A stretch of DNA of 64,000 nucleotides, from contig NZ_QNFY01000010.1 of the NCBI RefSeq assembly GCF_003290185.1, forward strand, positions 1 to 64,000. The letters are read 5' to 3'. Shown piece after piece: positions 41,615 through 51,320 of the stretch (within the stretch, counting starts at the first letter, position 1; every line of letters starts with the position of its first letter). The notes below the pieces were generated by a model. It did not search any database. It saw nothing but the letters and a program-made list of their open reading frames with translations, and was not told where the DNA came from. Source of the DNA: Chryseobacterium lathyri (GTDB lineage Bacteria; Bacteroidota; Bacteroidia; Flavobacteriales; Weeksellaceae). The position numbers were made by a program, and so were the translations under genes.

Positions 41615-42517
41615 TTATTCCTGAATTTTTGTGCATTCCGGTTTTGTCAGTTTTCTTTTTCTTAAAAAGTATACAACGGTGGCTAAGATTAATAAAAGTG
41701 GCCATATGGTGATAAGTCCCACTGCGATCTTTTGAATCAGGTAAAATCCTTCTACAAAAGCATTTTTAGCGTCATATATGAAGTTAAACTTATATTTATT
41801 ATCAATATTTCTGGTATTGGTTACTGCAATTTCTGCAATACGGAGTTTAGGCTCTTTAATGTAAATATCTATCGTGCTGTATTTAATGTTGTCGGTGGTA
41901 TCCATATTGGCAAGCTGCTGCAGATTTCCTTCCGCCATATTGTCGTTGTCCAGCTGTACTTTGTCTTTATTTGTTTTCAGCTGATCGATATTTTCGCCTG
42001 TCTTTTTAATTCTTTTGCCTTCCATTTCTGCATATTTGATGTTGGAGGTTACATCTTCGGCATTGATCGTTCTGGAGTTCAGGAAAAGTTTTTTATCATT
42101 AATTTTCACAAGCAATTCACCAAGTTTTTCCGTCGGAACGCGTACCTGCATCGTATTTTCTGTCTGGTACTTTTTGATCAGCATCGCGTCATTATCGGAA
42201 GTATTATAGGCCTCCTGTGAGATCACATTGCTCTGAAGATTGCTGTGGGCTACAAATCCTCCGAGATCCTGAACTGTCTTTTCAATGGAAACGGTTGCTT
42301 CATAGACATCCTTGACTTCCATATTTACGTCAGCTGTTTTAATGAACTGTTTGTCCTTTACCGTCATAGTGGCTACAGAGGAAACGCTGTCTGTAACTAC
42401 GGCAACAGCAGAATCTGTAGCATAGCTTTCAGTGGAGACGGCTTCTCCTTTTTTACATGAATAGATTCCTGATAAAAGAATTGCTGACAGGGATAATTTA
42501 ATGTAAGTCGTTTTCAT
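41615..42517 (-). CDS. DUF4349-type lipoprotein
   Basis: The start was set at the ATG giving MKTTYIKLSLSAILLSGIYSC, a signal with lipobox; the reading frame extends 75 bp further upstream without a signal. The 300-residue lipoprotein has DUF4349 features: FIKTADVNMEVKDVYEATVS, IEKTVQDLGGFVAHSNLQS, VRVPTEKLGELLVKI, a central coiled-coil (IDQLKTNKDKVQLDNDNMAE) and a C-terminal membrane helix (GLITIWPLLLILATVVYFL). Function is unknown; such proteins are probably envelope structural or sensing factors. Confidence 0.82.
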   Translation of the reverse strand: MKTTYIKLSLSAILLSGIYSCKKGEAVSTESYATDSAVAVVTDSVSSVATMTVKDKQFIKTADVNMEVKDVYEATVSIEKTVQDLGGFVAHSNLQSNVISQEAYNTSDNDAMLIKKYQTENTMQVRVPTEKLGELLVKINDKKLFLNSRTINAEDVTSNIKYAEMEGKRIKKTGENIDQLKTNKDKVQLDNDNMAEGNLQQLANMDTTDNIKYSTIDIYIKEPKLRIAEIAVTNTRNIDNKYKFNFIYDAKNAFVEGFYLIQKIAVGLITIWPLLLILATVVYFLRKRKLTKPECTKIQE

Positions 42518-42724
42518 AGCGTTGATTTTTGTGGGTTTTCTTAGGTCAAAGTTCAGGCAGGATCTATTGTAATATTTGAAAATCAATCGCAAAAAGTTTG
42601 TAAAGAAATATTCAGTTTTAATTTACTGTGAATGAGTGTTTTGTAAAATAATACCTCATAGAATGACTTATTTTCGGAGCAGTTTTTGCTTAACTTTTAC
42701 AAATCAATCCCACAAAACATTACT

Positions 42725-44083
42725 ATGTCAAATACTTTTTCCAAAATCAGAAACGCTATAGAATTATTCAGATCCATAGATTTTGACCAGCTGAGTGCTA
42801 TTTCTCAAAAAGTTGATCTGCCTAAGCTGATGCAGAATTTCTCCAAGCTGGATGATAAACAGCTGAACGGAATGATGAAAATGCTTGATCCCAATAAGAA
42901 AAAACGGGAGCTTCCTCCCATTGATGGTGATTTTTACGACATCTACCATACGCTTACTCCGGAACAACGGGAGATTCAGCTTAAAGTAAGAACGTTTATG
43001 GAAAAAGAAGTGAAACCTTTGGTCAATCATTATTGGCTGAGGGATGAATTTCCTTTTGAACTCATTCCGAAATTTCAGAAACTGAATATCTGTGGTGTAA
43101 CCTATGAAGGGTATGGCTGTCCGGGAATGCCTTTTCTGATGGAAGGTGTCATTGCCATGGAAATGGCGAGAATTGATGCCTCTATTGCTACATTTTTTGG
43201 TGTGCAGTCAGGGCTGGCGATGGGATCTATTTATATCTGCGGATCAGAGGAGCAGAAGCAGAAGTGGCTTCCCCAGATGCAGAAATTCGAAAAAATAGGT
43301 GCTTTTGGCCTCACAGAACCTGAAGTAGGGTCCGGAGCAGCAGGCGGTCTTACCGTTACCTGTAAAAAAACAGAGCAGGGCTGGATTCTCAATGGACAAA
43401 AGAAATGGATCGGGAATGCAACATTTGCTGATCTTGTCATTATCTGGGCAAGAGATCTGGACAGCGGTGAAGTGAAGGGCTTCATTGTGGAAAAAGATAA
43501 TCCGGGCTATTCCGTAGAAAAGATAAAAGGGAAAATGGCATTAAGGATTGTTCAAAACGGATTAATCACTTTAACTGATTGCCTGGTTACCGAAGAAAAC
43601 CATCTCCAGAATGCCAATTCATTTAAAGATACCGGAAAAGTTCTGCGTATGACCAGGGCAGGAGTGGCATGGATGGCTACAGGCTGTGCAAGAGGGGCCT
43701 ATGAAAGTGCACTACAGTATACCAGAACCAGAGAACAGTTCGGAAAACCTATTGCTTCATTCCAAATGATCCAGGGACATCTTGTGGAAATGCTTTCCAA
43801 CCTTACTGCCATGCAGACTATGGTCTTCCGGCTTTCGGAAATGCAGGATGAAGGAATTTTAAAGGATGAACATGCGTCCCTGGCCAAAGTTTTCTGTACT
43901 TTGAGAACCAGAGATATTGTTTCCAGGGCGAGAGAAGTGATGGGTGGAAACGGTATTCTTCTTGAGTATGACGTGGCAAGATTTGTGGCAGATGCCGAAG
44001 CCATTTATTCTTACGAAGGAACAAAAGAAATCAATTCACTGATTGTAGGAAGATCAATTACAGGATTCAGTGCATTTGTATAG
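42725..44083 (+). CDS. Acyl-CoA dehydrogenase, glutaryl-CoA dehydrogenase-like
   Basis: The start at 42725 (MSNTFSKIRNAIELF) is preferred over an ATG 39 bp upstream. The 452-residue flavoenzyme has the acyl-CoA dehydrogenase motifs FGLTEPEVGSGAAGG, GWILNGQKKWIGNATFADL and TREQFGKPIASFQMIQGHLV, and the catalytic segment SYEGTKEINSLIVGRSITGF, which matches the glutaryl-CoA dehydrogenase branch (Glu in YEGT). An N-terminal extension of about 80 residues is unusual. It oxidises an acyl-CoA with FAD; glutaryl-CoA itself is a guess. It stands alone. Confidence 0.88.
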   Translation: MSNTFSKIRNAIELFRSIDFDQLSAISQKVDLPKLMQNFSKLDDKQLNGMMKMLDPNKKKRELPPIDGDFYDIYHTLTPEQREIQLKVRTFMEKEVKPLVNHYWLRDEFPFELIPKFQKLNICGVTYEGYGCPGMPFLMEGVIAMEMARIDASIATFFGVQSGLAMGSIYICGSEEQKQKWLPQMQKFEKIGAFGLTEPEVGSGAAGGLTVTCKKTEQGWILNGQKKWIGNATFADLVIIWARDLDSGEVKGFIVEKDNPGYSVEKIKGKMALRIVQNGLITLTDCLVTEENHLQNANSFKDTGKVLRMTRAGVAWMATGCARGAYESALQYTRTREQFGKPIASFQMIQGHLVEMLSNLTAMQTMVFRLSEMQDEGILKDEHASLAKVFCTLRTRDIVSRAREVMGGNGILLEYDVARFVADAEAIYSYEGTKEINSLIVGRSITGFSAFV

Positions 44084-44094
44084 ATTTTTAATGT

Positions 44095-44168
44095 GAATGG
44101 TGAATTGTCATTACTGAGTATCTCAGGATATAAAATTGACAGCGAAGCTAATTGATAATTCACCATTC
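44095..44168. repeat. Inverted repeat between convergent genes
   Basis: GAATGGTGAATTGTCA (44095-44110) and TGATAATTCACCATTC (44153-44168) are complementary at 15 of 16 positions and flank 42 bp. This may be a long hairpin acting on both convergent transcripts or a miniature repeat; there are no target duplications that I can see. Confidence 0.6.
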
Positions 44169-44180
44169 ATCAATAACTTC

Positions 44181-44558
44181 CTAGCTAATCAAAGCCTTAT
44201 ATTTCTCCCTGTTATCAATAATCATCCAAAGATTAATCAGGAACAGAGCTCCTGCGATGGACATTCCCATGGTAGATTTGTCTATTGTGAATACGTGAAC
44301 CACAATTCCCACCATTACGGGTAAAATGACAATGGCTCCTAATGCTCTTGTTTTTGGGAAAATAAATAATAGCCCGCCAACAACTTCTACAATTCCCACC
44401 AGAGGCATCAGCCAGTGAATTTCTCCAAATGCGGCAAAAAGTTTCATTTGCTCAGGCGTTGGCTTTTCCATTGGCATATAATTAAAGAATTTGTTTAATC
44501 CGGCATTGATAAACATAAGCCCGAAAAGAAGGGCAAAGATAAATTTTACGATTTTCAT
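44181..44558 (-). CDS. DoxX-family membrane protein
   Basis: This 125-residue protein has four hydrophobic helices (VKFIFALLFGLMFINAGLNK, WLMPLVGIVEVVGGLLFIFP, ALGAIVILPVMVGIVVHVF, MGMSIAGALFLINLWMII) and the DoxX pattern GLNKFF with PLVGIVEVVGG. Members are small inner-membrane proteins of uncertain, possibly redox-related, function. It is monocistronic and convergent with the acyl-CoA dehydrogenase gene. Confidence 0.85.
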   Translation of the reverse strand: MKIVKFIFALLFGLMFINAGLNKFFNYMPMEKPTPEQMKLFAAFGEIHWLMPLVGIVEVVGGLLFIFPKTRALGAIVILPVMVGIVVHVFTIDKSTMGMSIAGALFLINLWMIIDNREKYKALIS

Positions 44559-44650
44559 AATTGTTGATTTTATATCAAATGTAAAACAAAAATGCTATTC
44601 GTAAGTCTGTTTTTATTAAAATTTGTTAATATTTCATATTTATCCCTATG

Positions 44651-44685
44651 TTTGGAATAATTTCTAATTTCATTTAATATATTTG
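44651..44685 (+). promoter_or_regulatory. Candidate promoter of the Cys-rich peptide
   Basis: TTTG at 44651-44654 and TATATTTG at 44678-44685, with a long 23-bp spacer. The predicted start lies after the ATG-like codon at 44683, which supports translation from 44716. Confidence 0.5.
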
Positions 44686-44715
44686 TTATACAAATCAAAA
44701 CTAAACAATCGTATT

Positions 44716-44955
44716 ATGCTGAAAAATCTTCAAAAATTAAATCGTGAGAGTTTAAAGAAAGTTCATGGCGGAGGAAAACCTCCTATCTGTGATATAGGAC
44801 CGGAAGGCTGCCCGTGTATTATTCCGCCGGGAGACCCGTGTTTAGGTGGTCCAGGTGGTGGTGGCGACGATTTGGGATATTGTCCTGATAGCCATGCATA
44901 TATTCCGTGTAACCAGACCTGTCCAAGCGGAATGAGCCCATTGTGCGCACTATAA
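44716..44955 (+). CDS. Cys-rich GG-leader peptide (bacteriocin-like precursor)
   Basis: The 79-residue product begins MLKNLQKLNRESLKKVHGGG, the leader type of Bacteroidota GG-motif natural-product or bacteriocin-like precursors; cleavage is expected after the double glycine. The core is Pro/Gly/Cys-rich with eight cysteines (CDIGPEGCPC, DPCLGGPGGGG, GYCPDSHAYIPCNQTCPSG, LCAL), which suggests disulfides or modification. No modifying enzyme, C39 peptidase or dedicated exporter lies nearby, so export would use machinery elsewhere. It has its own candidate promoter and terminator. The upstream in-frame start at 44683 is rejected because it overlaps the promoter. Confidence 0.75.
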   Translation: MLKNLQKLNRESLKKVHGGGKPPICDIGPEGCPCIIPPGDPCLGGPGGGGDDLGYCPDSHAYIPCNQTCPSGMSPLCAL

Positions 44956-44968
44956 GATCAACTATAGG

Positions 44969-44997
44969 AGCTGTCTCAATGGAGGCAGCTTTTTTTA
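44969..44997 (+). terminator. Rho-independent terminator
   Basis: Stem AGCTGTCTC / GAGGCAGCT with an AATG loop and seven Ts, just after the Cys-rich peptide gene. Confidence 0.85.
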
Positions 44998-45021
44998 TTT
45001 GTAATAACTCATTGTCAATGG

Positions 45022-46134
45022 TCAATCCATTTCCTTCAATGTGATATTCTTAGAAATCTTGTAGCTCTTTTTCTTTTTATTCGGCTTTTCTTCTTCCCCG
45101 AGCAGCTTGCCCCATGGCTTTAAGCCGTCTACTCTTTCAAAAATAATTTTAATGATTGCAATAGCCGGAATGCAGAGGAACATTCCTGCGATCCCCCAAA
45201 GATGTTCGCCTAAAATAATTCCGATGAAGGAAAACAGAGCATTGATCTTTACTTTTGAACCTACAACAAACGGAAGGACAATATTTCCGTCAATGATATG
45301 TATGGCAATATACCCGATTGCTACGTATACACAGGTAGAAGGGGCGCCGGTTGCAAAGGCAATAAAACATGATATTAAGAGGGAAATACATATTCCCAGA
45401 TAAGGAATTACATTTAATAAGCCTGTCAAAATAGCCAGAAGTATGGCATATTTTATTCCTAAAACAGTAAGAAGGATGGTGCAGAGCATTGAAACAATCA
45501 AAACCTGTAGGCAAAGCCCGAAAATATATTTTTTCGTCATGACTCTGATCTCGTTAACCACTTCCTGCACACTTGCTTTATGTTTTTCGTTAAAAACGGT
45601 TACAATGAAATTATTAAGAACCCTTCTGTAATTTAAAATAAAAATAAAGAACAAGGTGAAAAATACGATAAAGCCAAAACCGCTTGAAAATATTCCGAAA
45701 GTAAAGCCAAGGATTACTCCCGAGGAAGAAAGCAGCTTGTTCAAGCCCTGGTTAATATAATCCAGCTGCTCATCTATCTTTACATTGAAGGTTTTTGAAA
45801 TCCAGTGCTGCAGATTACTGAAAACAGTCGTCACCTGATCCCTTAGATGGGGAATGTCTTTGCTGAAATCAGAAAGTTGTGATCCGAAAAAATAAATAAG
45901 CCCAGATAAGATAGCCAGCATCACAAAAACCGAAGTCATTGTTGATATGGATCTTGGAAATCTTAATTTTCTTTCCATGAAAGTGGCGGCGGGAAGAAAG
46001 AGCATAGCCATTAAAAAAGCTAAGAAGAAAGGAGCTAATATGCTCTGTCCGAGTGCCAGCAGGTAACCCAAGCCAATAATAGAAATAACTACAAGCGTAA
46101 GGTTAACAAGAAAAGGAAGTCGAAGAAAATTCAT
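45022..46134 (-). CDS. AI-2E family transporter
   Basis: This 370-residue membrane protein has eight or so hydrophobic segments and the AI-2E (PerM/YdiK) pattern: ILAPFFLAFLMAMLFLPAA, FFTLFFIFILNYRR, GLLNVIPYLGICISLLI, IIDGNIVLPFVVGSKVKINA and GEHLWGIAGMFLCIPAIAII. Members include TqsA and Na+/H+-antiporter-like proteins, so transport of the quorum signal AI-2 is not implied. It ends in a lysine-rich tail (KPNKKKKSYKISKN). Monocistronic. Confidence 0.9.
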   Translation of the reverse strand: MNFLRLPFLVNLTLVVISIIGLGYLLALGQSILAPFFLAFLMAMLFLPAATFMERKLRFPRSISTMTSVFVMLAILSGLIYFFGSQLSDFSKDIPHLRDQVTTVFSNLQHWISKTFNVKIDEQLDYINQGLNKLLSSSGVILGFTFGIFSSGFGFIVFFTLFFIFILNYRRVLNNFIVTVFNEKHKASVQEVVNEIRVMTKKYIFGLCLQVLIVSMLCTILLTVLGIKYAILLAILTGLLNVIPYLGICISLLISCFIAFATGAPSTCVYVAIGYIAIHIIDGNIVLPFVVGSKVKINALFSFIGIILGEHLWGIAGMFLCIPAIAIIKIIFERVDGLKPWGKLLGEEEKPNKKKKSYKISKNITLKEMD

Positions 46135-46303
46135 AATTTTTCAAATCTGTTGCATAAAAATAAGAAAACCCGTCTAATTAAAGACGTATTTTGGGTTAAT
46201 TAACATAATTCTTTTTGAAAGAGAAGCCATAGGATAGTGTCGTGTGGTACATGTTTTTTTAAATTAATCTTAACTATTTTGTGCTTTTGCAGCTGAGCTT
46301 AAT

Positions 46304-46341
46304 GACAAAAAACGCACCTCAAATATAATCTGAGATGCGTT
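46304..46341 (-). terminator. Rho-independent terminator of lon
   Basis: On the minus strand, stem AACGCATCTCA / TGAGGTGCGTT with an AT-rich loop and a T-run, 34 bp after the lon stop codon. Confidence 0.8.
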
Positions 46342-46374
46342 TCCTTATTGAGAGTTGATATGATATGTTCTGAA

Positions 46375-48780
46375 TTATTTTTCGATCGCAAAGTCGACTA
46401 CTTCCTCCATTCTGTTCACATAATGTACAGTCAGGTTTTTCAAATAATCTTTTTTGATCTCTTCCACATCTTTTCTGTTCGCTTCACAAAGAATTACCTC
46501 TTTTATTCCTGCTCTCGTGGCTGCAAGAAGCTTTTCTTTGATTCCGCCTACAGGAAGTACTTTTCCTCTTAACGTAATTTCACCTGTCATCGCAAGATGA
46601 GGTTTTACTTTCTTATTTTTGAATGAAGAAACCATTGACGTTAGCATAGCAATACCTGCAGACGGCCCGTCTTTCGGTGTTGCCCCTTCCGGGACGTGAA
46701 CGTGGATGTTTTTCTTATCCAGCTCTTCCTGCGCTATTCCAAGCTCGTCATGTTTAGCTTTGATATATTCCAAGGCGATGGTTGCAGATTCTTTCATAAC
46801 GGTACCCAGGTTTCCGGTCATGGTAAGACCTCCTTTTCCATTACTTAAAATACTTTCAATATATAAAATATCTCCACCCACACTGGTCCATGCAAGACCT
46901 GTAACTACGCCAGGTACCCCGGTGATTTCAGACAGGCTTTTCGGTCTTGGAACACCAAGAATCTCATCTATTTTTTCAATAGTGATCCTTGGGTCATATT
47001 CTTTCATTAAAGCAGTTTGAAGGGCAACCCATCTTGCAATGGATGCAATCCTTTTTTCCAGGGTTCTTACACCGCTTTCTGAAGTGTGTGCTTCAATGAT
47101 ATGTTTAAGTTCAGAATTTCCGAGTTTGAATGATTTCGCATCCAAACCGTTTTCTTCCTGCTGCTTTTTGATCAAATGTCTCTTTGCAATCTCTGTTTTT
47201 TCCTCCATCGTATATCCGGCGATCTGAATGATCTCCGTTCTGTCTAACAATGGCGTCTGGATCGTAGACAGTGAATTTGCCGTAGCGATAAACATCACTT
47301 TGGACAAATCGTAGCCCATTTCCAGGAAATTGTCATAGAAAGATTTATTCTGTTCAGGATCAAGAACTTCCAAAAGGGCAGAGCTTGGGTCACCGTGAAG
47401 CCCCTGAGCGATTTTGTCAATTTCATCAAGAACGATTACCGGATTGGAAGTGCCTGCTTTTTTGATAGATTGCAGGATTCTTCCTGCCATGGCTCCAATA
47501 TATGTTTTTCTGTGTCCACGGATTTCACTTTCGTCATGAAGTCCGCCCAGAGATAATCTTACATATTTTCTTCCCAGGGCATCAGCAACCGATTTTCCTA
47601 AAGATGTTTTTCCTACTCCCGGAGGCCCTACAAGTAAAAGAATAGGGGATTTCATGTTATTTTTTAGCTTTAAAACAGCCATGTGCTCCAGAATTCTTTT
47701 CTTAATATCTTCCAGTCCGAAATGAGCCTTGTCTAAAGTTTTTTCAGCCTTGGCAATATCAAAAACATCTTTTGTATAGGTTTCCCACGGAAGATCTGTG
47801 AAGAAATCAAGATAATTTCTCTGAACGTTATAGTCCGGCGAATTCGGGTTTTGGCGCTGCAGTCTGCTGATCTCTTTCTGGAAATGATCTTCCACTTCCT
47901 GATTCCACTTTTTTCTTCTTGCCTTATTGATAAGATCCTCGACATCGCTTTCCGGGCCACCTCCCAGCTCATCCTGAATGGTCCTGATCTGCTGATTCAG
48001 AAAATATTCTCTCTGCTGTTTGTCAAGATCCTTTGATGTTTTCTGATGAATCTGGTTTCTCAGTTCCAGTTTTCTGAAATCCTCATGCATCATCTCATAG
48101 CACTTATTAGCCCTTTCCATAAGGCTTTTCTCCTCAAGCAGCTTTTGTTTTTCCGTAGAAGGAAAGCTTGCATTAGTGCAGATGAAATTCAGAAGATCAT
48201 CATTATTATTAATGTTTTTGATAGCGAAATTGGCCGCATTTGGAATATTAGGGTCCAGCTCGATTATTTTCAAGGCTAGATCTTTGATATTCTCAAGTAA
48301 AGCCTCATATTCTTCCTTATTTTTTGGCCTGGAATCTTTCAGTTTTGTGATTTCAGCTTTGAAATAAGGCCGGCTTTCTACGATTCTTTTTATTTTAAAT
48401 CTGTGGAAACCTTTAGTAATAGCTGTAATATTGCCTTCAGGAAGTTTGATGATTTTGATGATCTTTGCCAATGTACCGGTCTGGTACATATCTTTCTCGG
48501 CTGGCTGCTCCAAATCTGAGTTTTTCTGGCTCACGATTCCAATGAACTCACCATTTTTCTGTGCTTCTTCAAGAAGCTGTATCGATGTTTTTCTTCCTGC
48601 AGTAATAGGAATTACCACATTCGGAAACATGACCATATTTCTTACGGGAAGTATAGGGAATATTCTCTGTTCGGAATTTTTATCCGTCTCCGAAAAGTCT
48701 GAAAGATTGATCTCCTCGGCTACAATGTCAAACCCATCGCTGATCATTTCCTCTAAACTAATATCTTCAAATTCTGTCAT
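46375..48780 (-). CDS. lon: ATP-dependent protease Lon
   Basis: This 801-residue protein has the Lon plan: N-terminal substrate-binding domain ([19 protein letters not shown]), a coiled region, an AAA+ module with Walker [10 protein letters not shown] (about 384-392) and Walker [10 protein letters not shown], and a C-terminal protease domain with the Ser-Lys dyad: Ser707 ([10 protein letters not shown]) and Lys750 ([10 protein letters not shown]). It degrades damaged and regulatory proteins in the cytoplasm. Monocistronic and divergent from ppiD, with a 260-bp intergenic region. Confidence 0.97.
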   Translation of the reverse strand: MTEFEDISLEEMISDGFDIVAEEINLSDFSETDKNSEQRIFPILPVRNMVMFPNVVIPITAGRKTSIQLLEEAQKNGEFIGIVSQKNSDLEQPAEKDMYQTGTLAKIIKIIKLPEGNITAITKGFHRFKIKRIVESRPYFKAEITKLKDSRPKNKEEYEALLENIKDLALKIIELDPNIPNAANFAIKNINNNDDLLNFICTNASFPSTEKQKLLEEKSLMERANKCYEMMHEDFRKLELRNQIHQKTSKDLDKQQREYFLNQQIRTIQDELGGGPESDVEDLINKARRKKWNQEVEDHFQKEISRLQRQNPNSPDYNVQRNYLDFFTDLPWETYTKDVFDIAKAEKTLDKAHFGLEDIKKRILEHMAVLKLKNNMKSPILLLVGPPGVGKTSLGKSVADALGRKYVRLSLGGLHDESEIRGHRKTYIGAMAGRILQSIKKAGTSNPVIVLDEIDKIAQGLHGDPSSALLEVLDPEQNKSFYDNFLEMGYDLSKVMFIATANSLSTIQTPLLDRTEIIQIAGYTMEEKTEIAKRHLIKKQQEENGLDAKSFKLGNSELKHIIEAHTSESGVRTLEKRIASIARWVALQTALMKEYDPRITIEKIDEILGVPRPKSLSEITGVPGVVTGLAWTSVGGDILYIESILSNGKGGLTMTGNLGTVMKESATIALEYIKAKHDELGIAQEELDKKNIHVHVPEGATPKDGPSAGIAMLTSMVSSFKNKKVKPHLAMTGEITLRGKVLPVGGIKEKLLAATRAGIKEVILCEANRKDVEEIKKDYLKNLTVHYVNRMEEVVDFAIEK

Positions 48781-49040
48781 AGTTAATCAAATGACAAATT
48801 GTCATCTTCGTTTTAAATCGTTAAAATGATATTTTACAATATGCGCTGAAAACGTGCAGCGTATTATAGTTCTCTAAATTGCACAATACCTATGCCATTT
48901 GTTTTTTGCTAAAAAATATGGTCAAAATTTCCTTTTTTTAGTAATCTTTCATTTTAAAAATTAAAATAAAGGAGTTCTGCTTCTCTAATTTCTTAAAAAT
49001 GTGTATTTTCGCAAACTGATAAAAAACTATAATATATAAA

Positions 49041-51194
49041 ATGGCAATTTTAGGACAGATTAGGAGTAAGCCTTGGCTTTTGATGGGAGTGATCGCATTG
49101 GCGCTTTTAGCGTTTCTGGTAAATCCCGACAGCATCGACAAGGTTTTTGGAAAAAATCCTGATGTTTTAGGAAAAGTAAACGGTGAGAAAGTCACCCGCG
49201 AAGAGTTCAATGATCAGCTTTTCGTACTGCAGCAGCAGGCTGAGCAACAGGGCCGTCCAAAAACGGGACTTGAAGAGCAGGCTTGGCAGTTACTTGTACA
49301 ATCTAAACTTATCAAACAACAATTTGAGAAATTGGGCTTTGAAATGACTGATGATTATTTCTGGAATCAGATCCAGTATGATCAGATGTTCGCTCAAAAC
49401 CAACAGTTCTTTGATGAGAAAGGTAATTTTAAAACTCAAGAGCTTAAAAAAGAAATTGAAACATTAAAGAACACCAACCCGGAAGGCTACAACCAATGGC
49501 TGAAGACCAGAAAAACTGTGGAATACAGGCTGATGGCAAGACAGGTGTTTACTAATATTTCAGCGGGAATCACTACTGGCAAAAAAGAAGCTGAAGAGCT
49601 TATGAAGCAGAGAGACCAGCTGGCTGATATCGACTTTGTAAAGATCGACTATGCAGCATACCTTCAAAAAACGAAAATTAACGTTACTACGGCAGACCTT
49701 GAAAACTATATCAAGCAACACCCTGTCATGTTTAAAGCGGAGCCAAGCAGAAACATCGGAATTGTATATTTCCCTTCTAAGCCTAGCCCGGCAGATGATG
49801 CAGCGGCTCAGAAAGAGATCAATAAGCTTTTCTCAGGTGGTACGGATGCAAGTGGAGGAACAGAGAACTTCCAGAATACAAAGAACGACTCTATGTTCGT
49901 GATGGCTAATTCTGATATGCCTTTCAACAATCAATATTCAGCGCCTGCCCAATTGCCTCAGACAATTCAGGGACAAATTGCAACTGCAGCTATCGGACAG
50001 ACTTTTGGGCCCTACAAAGAACAAAATTTCTATGTAGTGTCGAAACTTTTGGATAAAAAGACTTCAGATTCTACATTGTCAAGACATATTCTTATCGCTT
50101 TCAAAGGAAGCCCTGCAGGACAGGGTGTAGCAAGATCTAAGGAACAGGCTAAGAAATTGGCAGACTCTATCGGAGCTATTGTGAAGGCTACTCCTGCTAA
50201 ATTTACGGAATTCCTGAAACTTTCTAATGACCCTAACTCTGCAGCACAAGGTGGAAGTTTAGGCTGGACAACTCCAGAAACACCTTTCGTTCCTGAGTTC
50301 CTTACCTATCTGGCAAATAACCCTAAAGGCGCTACAGGAGTGGTAGAAACACAGTTCGGATACCATATCATCAATATTGAAGATAAAAAAGCCGGTGCTA
50401 TGAGCTATAAGGTAGCTAACCTTGTAAAAGAAGTTAAACCTTCAGATGCTACAGAAGCCGAATCTGATAAAAAAGCAAGAAGATTCATTCAGCAGGTTCA
50501 GGGGAAATCTTTCAACGATTTCGTGAATATTGCTAAAAAAGGAAACTATCAGTTCTCTAATCCTAAAGCCGCTAAAAGATTCGACGGGCAGCTTCAGGGA
50601 CTTGGGACAGATAAAGACGGAGAAATCCTGGCATGGGCATTCGATAAGAAAAGAACTAAAGGAGATACAGAATTCTTTACTGTAGAAGGTACAGGAGATA
50701 AAATCGTAGCATATCTTAACGGAAAACAGGAAGCAGGTCTTGCAGATCCTGAATCTGTAAGAGATCAGATCGAGGTGGTTGTTAAAAATAAATTGGCGGC
50801 TAAACAGATCTCTGATAAAATTGCCGGCGCTAAAGCTTCAAGCTTAGACCAGATCGCAAAACTGTTTGCTTCAACAAAACAATCTGCTCAGGTTAATATG
50901 CTTAACCCTTCAGTAGCCGGTGCTATGGAGCCTAAAGTTGCAGGTGCTGCTTTTGGAGTTGCAAAAGGTAAACTTTCTAACCCTATTGAAGGAGGAACAG
51001 GAGTTTATGTATTGATCAAAAAATCAGAAACAGTGAACAAGCAGCCGGGTGACCTTAAGCAGTTTACGGAATCTATTACCCAGAGAAGTGCAAGTATGTT
51101 CGGACAGGCTTGGATGAAGAGTCTTCAGGATAATGCAGATATCAAAGATTACAGAATTGAAATCTGGAACAAGCTGGGAAATCAGCAGCAGTAA
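49041..51194 (+). CDS. PpiD-like peptidylprolyl isomerase (SurA-N / parvulin)
   Basis: This 717-residue protein is anchored by an N-terminal helix (PWLLMGVIALALLAFLV) followed by a SurA-like chaperone segment (VLGKVNGEKVTREEFNDQLF) and a parvulin domain at about residues 345-448 (SRHILIAFKG, AAQGGSLGWTTPETPFVPEF, TQFGYHIINIEDKK). It folds or guards proteins as they leave the Sec translocon, on the periplasmic side. A second parvulin-like segment may lie near residue 530-620 but is weak. It is followed by a terminator and precedes the MCE gene. Confidence 0.9.
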   Translation: MAILGQIRSKPWLLMGVIALALLAFLVNPDSIDKVFGKNPDVLGKVNGEKVTREEFNDQLFVLQQQAEQQGRPKTGLEEQAWQLLVQSKLIKQQFEKLGFEMTDDYFWNQIQYDQMFAQNQQFFDEKGNFKTQELKKEIETLKNTNPEGYNQWLKTRKTVEYRLMARQVFTNISAGITTGKKEAEELMKQRDQLADIDFVKIDYAAYLQKTKINVTTADLENYIKQHPVMFKAEPSRNIGIVYFPSKPSPADDAAAQKEINKLFSGGTDASGGTENFQNTKNDSMFVMANSDMPFNNQYSAPAQLPQTIQGQIATAAIGQTFGPYKEQNFYVVSKLLDKKTSDSTLSRHILIAFKGSPAGQGVARSKEQAKKLADSIGAIVKATPAKFTEFLKLSNDPNSAAQGGSLGWTTPETPFVPEFLTYLANNPKGATGVVETQFGYHIINIEDKKAGAMSYKVANLVKEVKPSDATEAESDKKARRFIQQVQGKSFNDFVNIAKKGNYQFSNPKAAKRFDGQLQGLGTDKDGEILAWAFDKKRTKGDTEFFTVEGTGDKIVAYLNGKQEAGLADPESVRDQIEVVVKNKLAAKQISDKIAGAKASSLDQIAKLFASTKQSAQVNMLNPSVAGAMEPKVAGAAFGVAKGKLSNPIEGGTGVYVLIKKSETVNKQPGDLKQFTESITQRSASMFGQAWMKSLQDNADIKDYRIEIWNKLGNQQQ

Positions 51195-51214
51195 GATTTT
51201 AATTTTACAGATAT

Positions 51215-51245
51215 AAAAGCGGCAGAATTTTCTGCCGCTTTTTTG
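51215..51245 (+). terminator. Rho-independent terminator
   Basis: Stem AAAAGCGGCAGA / TCTGCCGCTTTT with an ATTT loop and Ts, 20 bp after the ppiD-like stop. Confidence 0.9.
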
Positions 51246-51290
51246 TATTTAACGCAGAACAATAAAGAAAAAGATTAATTTAAAATGTGT

Positions 51291-51298
51291 TATATTTG
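51291..51298 (+). promoter_or_regulatory. Candidate -7 element of the MCE gene
   Basis: TATATTTG matches TAnnTTTG. The predicted transcription start (about 51305) lies after the in-frame ATG at 51285, which supports the GTG start at 51321. No clear -33 TTG is seen. Confidence 0.5.
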
Positions 51299-51320
51299 CT
51301 CATTAGAAAAAATTTATCAA

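Noticed and set aside
41732-42220. 162-residue frame opposite the DUF4349 gene
   Set aside because: It is Phe/Ile/Val-rich without a signal or known motif and is a shadow of the lipoprotein gene.
51285-51320. ATG at 51285 as start of the MCE protein
   Set aside because: A TAnnTTTG element (51291-51298) lies inside it, so transcription should begin after it; the GTG at 51321 gives a normal N-terminus.
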